Source: Stutzerimonas stutzeri (lineage in GTDB: Bacteria > Pseudomonadota > Gammaproteobacteria > Pseudomonadales > Pseudomonadaceae). From it: a stretch of 64,000 nt of DNA. Location: the NCBI RefSeq assembly GCF_002890915.1, contig NZ_POUT01000005.1, positions 1-64,000 of the forward strand. Reading direction: 5' to 3'. The position numbers and the translations under genes were made by a program. The notes below the pieces were generated by a model. The model was not told where the DNA came from, did not search any database, and saw only the letters and a program-made list of their open reading frames with translations. Positions within the stretch are counted from its first letter, which is position 1. Each line of letters begins with the position of its first letter. Below are positions 62,061-64,000 of the stretch, in pieces.

Positions 62061-63125
62061 TCAGTTGATCTTCGGGTCCAGCTCGCCGTTGGCGTAGCGC
62101 TGGAACATGCCTTCCAGCGAGATCGGCTTGATCTTGCTGGCATTGCCGGCGGTACCGAAGGCCTCGTAGCGGGCGATGCAGATGTCGCGCATGGCGGCGA
62201 CGGTCTTGGCCAGGTACTTGCGCGGGTCGAACTCGCTGGGGTTCTTCGCCAGGAACTCGCGGATCGCGCCGGTGGAGGCCAGGCGCAGGTCGGTGTCGAT
62301 GTTGACCTTGCGCACGCCGTACTTGATGCCCTCGACGATTTCCTCGACCGGCACGCCGTAGGTCTCGCCGATCTCGCCACCGTACTCGTTGATGACCTTC
62401 AGCCATTCCTGCGGCACCGAGGAGGAGCCGTGCATCACCAGGTGGGTGTCGGGGATGCGCGCATGGATTTCCTTGATGCGCTGGATCGACAGGGTGTCGC
62501 CGGTCGGCGGCTTGGTGAACTTGTAGGCGCCGTGGCTGGTGCCGATGGCGATCGCCAGGGCGTCGACCTTGGTCTTGGCGACGAAGTCGGCGGCCTCTTC
62601 CGGGTCGGTCAGCAGTTGGCTGTGATCGAGCACGCCCTCGGCGCCGACGCCGTCTTCCTCGCCGGCCATGCCGGTTTCCAGGCTACCCAGGCAGCCCAGC
62701 TCGCCTTCCACGGAGACGCCGCAGGCATGGGCGAAGGCCACGGTCTGCTGGGTCACGCGCACGTTGTAGTCGTAGTCGGCAGGGGTCTTGCCGTCTTCCT
62801 TCAGCGAGCCGTCCATCATCACCGAGGAGAAGCCCAGCTGGATCGAGCGCTGGCAGACATCGGGGCTGGTGCCGTGGTCCTGGTGCATGCACACTGGGAT
62901 ATGCGGGAATTCTTCGATCGCCGCCAGGATCAGATGACGCAGGAACGGCGCACCGGCGTATTTGCGCGCACCGGCGGAAGCCTGGACGATCACCGGGGAA
63001 TCGGTCTTGTCGGCCGCTTCCATGATGGCGCGCATCTGCTCGAGGTTGTTGACGTTGAAGGCCGGTACGCCGTAGCCGAACTCGGCGGCGTGGTCGAGCA
63101 TCTGGCGCATGCTGATGAGTGCCAT
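62061..63125 (-). CDS. fba: Class II fructose-bisphosphate aldolase
   Basis: A 354-residue zinc enzyme that cleaves or makes fructose 1,6-bisphosphate. [12 protein letters not shown] supplies the zinc His, the other zinc ligands are in [10 protein letters not shown] and [11 protein letters not shown], and [10 protein letters not shown] binds phosphate. Length is that of the CalvinCyc-type class IIA/IIB aldolase in Pseudomonas. The ATG at 63125 has AAAGGA 5 bases upstream. It is read leftward with pgk (63943) further upstream in the usual epd-pgk-fba order, here with two lipoprotein genes in between. Confidence 0.98.
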   Translation of the reverse strand: MALISMRQMLDHAAEFGYGVPAFNVNNLEQMRAIMEAADKTDSPVIVQASAGARKYAGAPFLRHLILAAIEEFPHIPVCMHQDHGTSPDVCQRSIQLGFSSVMMDGSLKEDGKTPADYDYNVRVTQQTVAFAHACGVSVEGELGCLGSLETGMAGEEDGVGAEGVLDHSQLLTDPEEAADFVAKTKVDALAIAIGTSHGAYKFTKPPTGDTLSIQRIKEIHARIPDTHLVMHGSSSVPQEWLKVINEYGGEIGETYGVPVEEIVEGIKYGVRKVNIDTDLRLASTGAIREFLAKNPSEFDPRKYLAKTVAAMRDICIARYEAFGTAGNASKIKPISLEGMFQRYANGELDPKIN

Positions 63126-63305
63126 GTTTTCCTTTCTCCCGGTCTGGGTCGTTAATCGTGTAAAGCCTGCCGCAGTGGCCGGCGCCGTTCAAGCGCCACA
63201 CGCTGGGCGCGGCATTGTAGTGGCGGGGGCGGCAAATGCCAGCGCCGCCACCGCTTTTAATAGGGCGCCCCGCAACAATGCGGCGGGGTGCAGTTACTCG
63301 CTGCG

Positions 63306-63641
63306 CTACAGGTTGATCAGCGAAGCGCTGCAGCCATGGGCCAGCAGTTCATCGTCGGCCACACGGTAGACCAGCGCCTCGTTACCCTTGTCGTGAAAGG
63401 CGAGTACGCCATCGCTATAGAAACTGCCATGCGTGGCAGGTTCCTTGCGCAGGGTATGAATCTGCGCACTATTACCGATCTTCAGGTCGACCGCGGTTCG
63501 TCCGCTATCGGCGTAGCGCCAGGCGATGTGCTGCTGGCCCTGGCACTTCCAGCGCACGAAGGGTGCATCGGGCCCGGACTGCCAGTGGCCGCAGCCGGCC
63601 AACGACAGTAGCGCCACGAGCGCAATCGACAGGCTTTTCAT
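63306..63641 (-). CDS. MliC-like lysozyme inhibitor lipoprotein
   Basis: A 111-residue lipoprotein with lipobox LAGC (Cys 17). The mature part, FVRWKCQGQQHIAWRYADSG and YSDGVLAFHDKGNEALVYR, matches the MliC/PliC fold, which protects the cell wall from C-type lysozyme through a Ser and Lys loop. The usual SGARY loop is changed here (ATHGSFYSDG), so inhibition needs testing. It lies between fba and a small lipoprotein gene. No stop-side terminator is obvious. Confidence 0.82.
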   Translation of the reverse strand: MKSLSIALVALLSLAGCGHWQSGPDAPFVRWKCQGQQHIAWRYADSGRTAVDLKIGNSAQIHTLRKEPATHGSFYSDGVLAFHDKGNEALVYRVADDELLAHGCSASLINL

Positions 63642-63657
63642 TGCTTTACCTCAGCAT

Positions 63658-63852
63658 TCAGGGGCAATCCTGCAGGCCGCCCCGGGTGGTAGCAGTCGGA
63701 TCGCCGGTCGCCTGCATCTCGACGCGCTGCTCATGCTCGGCGGTCGGCCCGATGGCGGCAGGCGGATCGAGCACCTGGCAGGCACTGTCCGGCGAGCCGC
63801 CGGCACAAGCGGCCAGGCCCAGGCAGCAAACAGCAAGAACGGCATAACGCAT
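63658..63852 (-). CDS. Small lipoprotein
   Basis: A 64-residue lipoprotein with lipobox LAAC (Cys 17). The mature part has two more Cys (SPDSACQVLD and the end LQDCP), which could form a disulphide. GGGGA lies before the ATG at 63852. It precedes the MliC-like gene by 17 bases, suggesting co-transcription. Confidence 0.75.
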   Translation of the reverse strand: MRYAVLAVCCLGLAACAGGSPDSACQVLDPPAAIGPTAEHEQRVEMQATGDPTATTRGGLQDCP

Positions 63853-63942
63853 GGTGCATCCCCTTTCCTCGTTCCCGATAGAACAGGGACCACTGCAGGC
63901 CACGGGGGTTGCCCTGGCGCCTCGCGCGACGAAGCGGCGGGC

Positions 63943-64000
63943 TCAACCCGCGCGCTGCTCCAGCACCTCGACCGCCGGCAGCACCTTGCCTTCGACGAAT
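63943..64000 (-). CDS. pgk: Phosphoglycerate kinase, 3' end
   Basis: Eighteen C-terminal codons are in the window: FVEGKVLPAVEVLEQRAG then TGA. FVEGKVLPAV is the conserved C-terminal segment of phosphoglycerate kinase, and pgk next to fba is the usual gammaproteobacterial order. The rest lies beyond the right edge. Confidence 0.85.
   Translation of the reverse strand, partial: FVEGKVLPAVEVLEQRAG

Noticed and set aside
63265..63295. GC-rich stem between fba and the MliC-like gene as a terminator
   Set aside because: The stem is imperfect and lacks a T run on either strand, so it is not listed.

Overview
The window looks like chromosomal DNA of a Pseudomonas-type gammaproteobacterium (Pseudomonas sensu lato, possibly the stutzeri/mendocina side). 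The evidence is uniformly GC-rich coding sequence, a bioB-F-H-C-D operon beside paired 600-residue acyl-CoA dehydrogenases as I remember from P. aeruginosa, DUF3509, PsrA-like and RpoN-like sites, and REP palindromes of the GTAGGAGCG type. No phage, plasmid, rRNA, tRNA or CRISPR array is visible. Species-level placement is not possible from the text alone.

Layout. 1-595: non-coding, hairpin-rich. 596-5867: two acyl-CoA dehydrogenase genes (-) separated by a membrane diguanylate cyclase gene. 6183-11064: biotin operon (-) with a small rod-like protein gene at its end; a BirA-type operator lies between bioB and divergent comF. 11975-17078: srkA, rlmJ, a LysR regulator divergent from a nitronate monooxygenase gene, and a type 2 IPP isomerase gene. 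17215-25896: third acyl-CoA dehydrogenase, K+/H+ antiporter CvrA, MscK-type channel, SelO. 25993-32099: a tightly packed operon (-) of hybrid kinase, CheR, CheB and receiver-kinase. 32292-36989: envelope and stress genes (Pmp3/YqaE peptide, SDR, NfeD protease, slipin, LEA-type lipoprotein). 37168-42353: EamA transporter, trehalase, a 265-bp MITE-like element touching a frameshifted SDR gene, RarD, GcvR-like regulator. 42590-50361: malate synthase G, DUF294/CBS protein plus DnaQ-like exonuclease, and a two-subunit sodium:solute symporter. 50362-50866: AT-rich non-coding patch. 50867-56554: retropepsin-like protease, DbpA, YccS, HI0933-family flavoprotein. 56573-61999: small lipoproteins, a globin-coupled GGDEF-EAL protein, hemerythrin, DUF3509, methyltransferase, receiver protein. 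62061-64000: class II aldolase, MliC-like and small lipoproteins, and the 3' end of pgk.

How it fits together. Acetate and fatty-acid use is a recurring theme: three acyl-CoA dehydrogenases, one with tandem PsrA-like operators, malate synthase for the glyoxylate shunt, and an acetate-type symporter. A second theme is envelope and osmotic stress: MscK, CvrA, YccS, NfeD/slipin, Pmp3 and trehalase. A third is signalling: two cyclic-di-GMP enzymes, one with an oxygen-binding globin next to a hemerythrin gene, and a kinase operon carrying CheR and CheB without any chemoreceptor.

The least explained items are the CheR/CheB kinase operon, the MITE-like element with nested inverted repeats that supplies the stop codon of the broken SDR gene, the strong sigma-54 promoter match before the DUF3509 gene, and the structured non-coding first 595 bases. 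Start codons were chosen by Shine-Dalgarno position and family N-termini; several are GTG or TTG.
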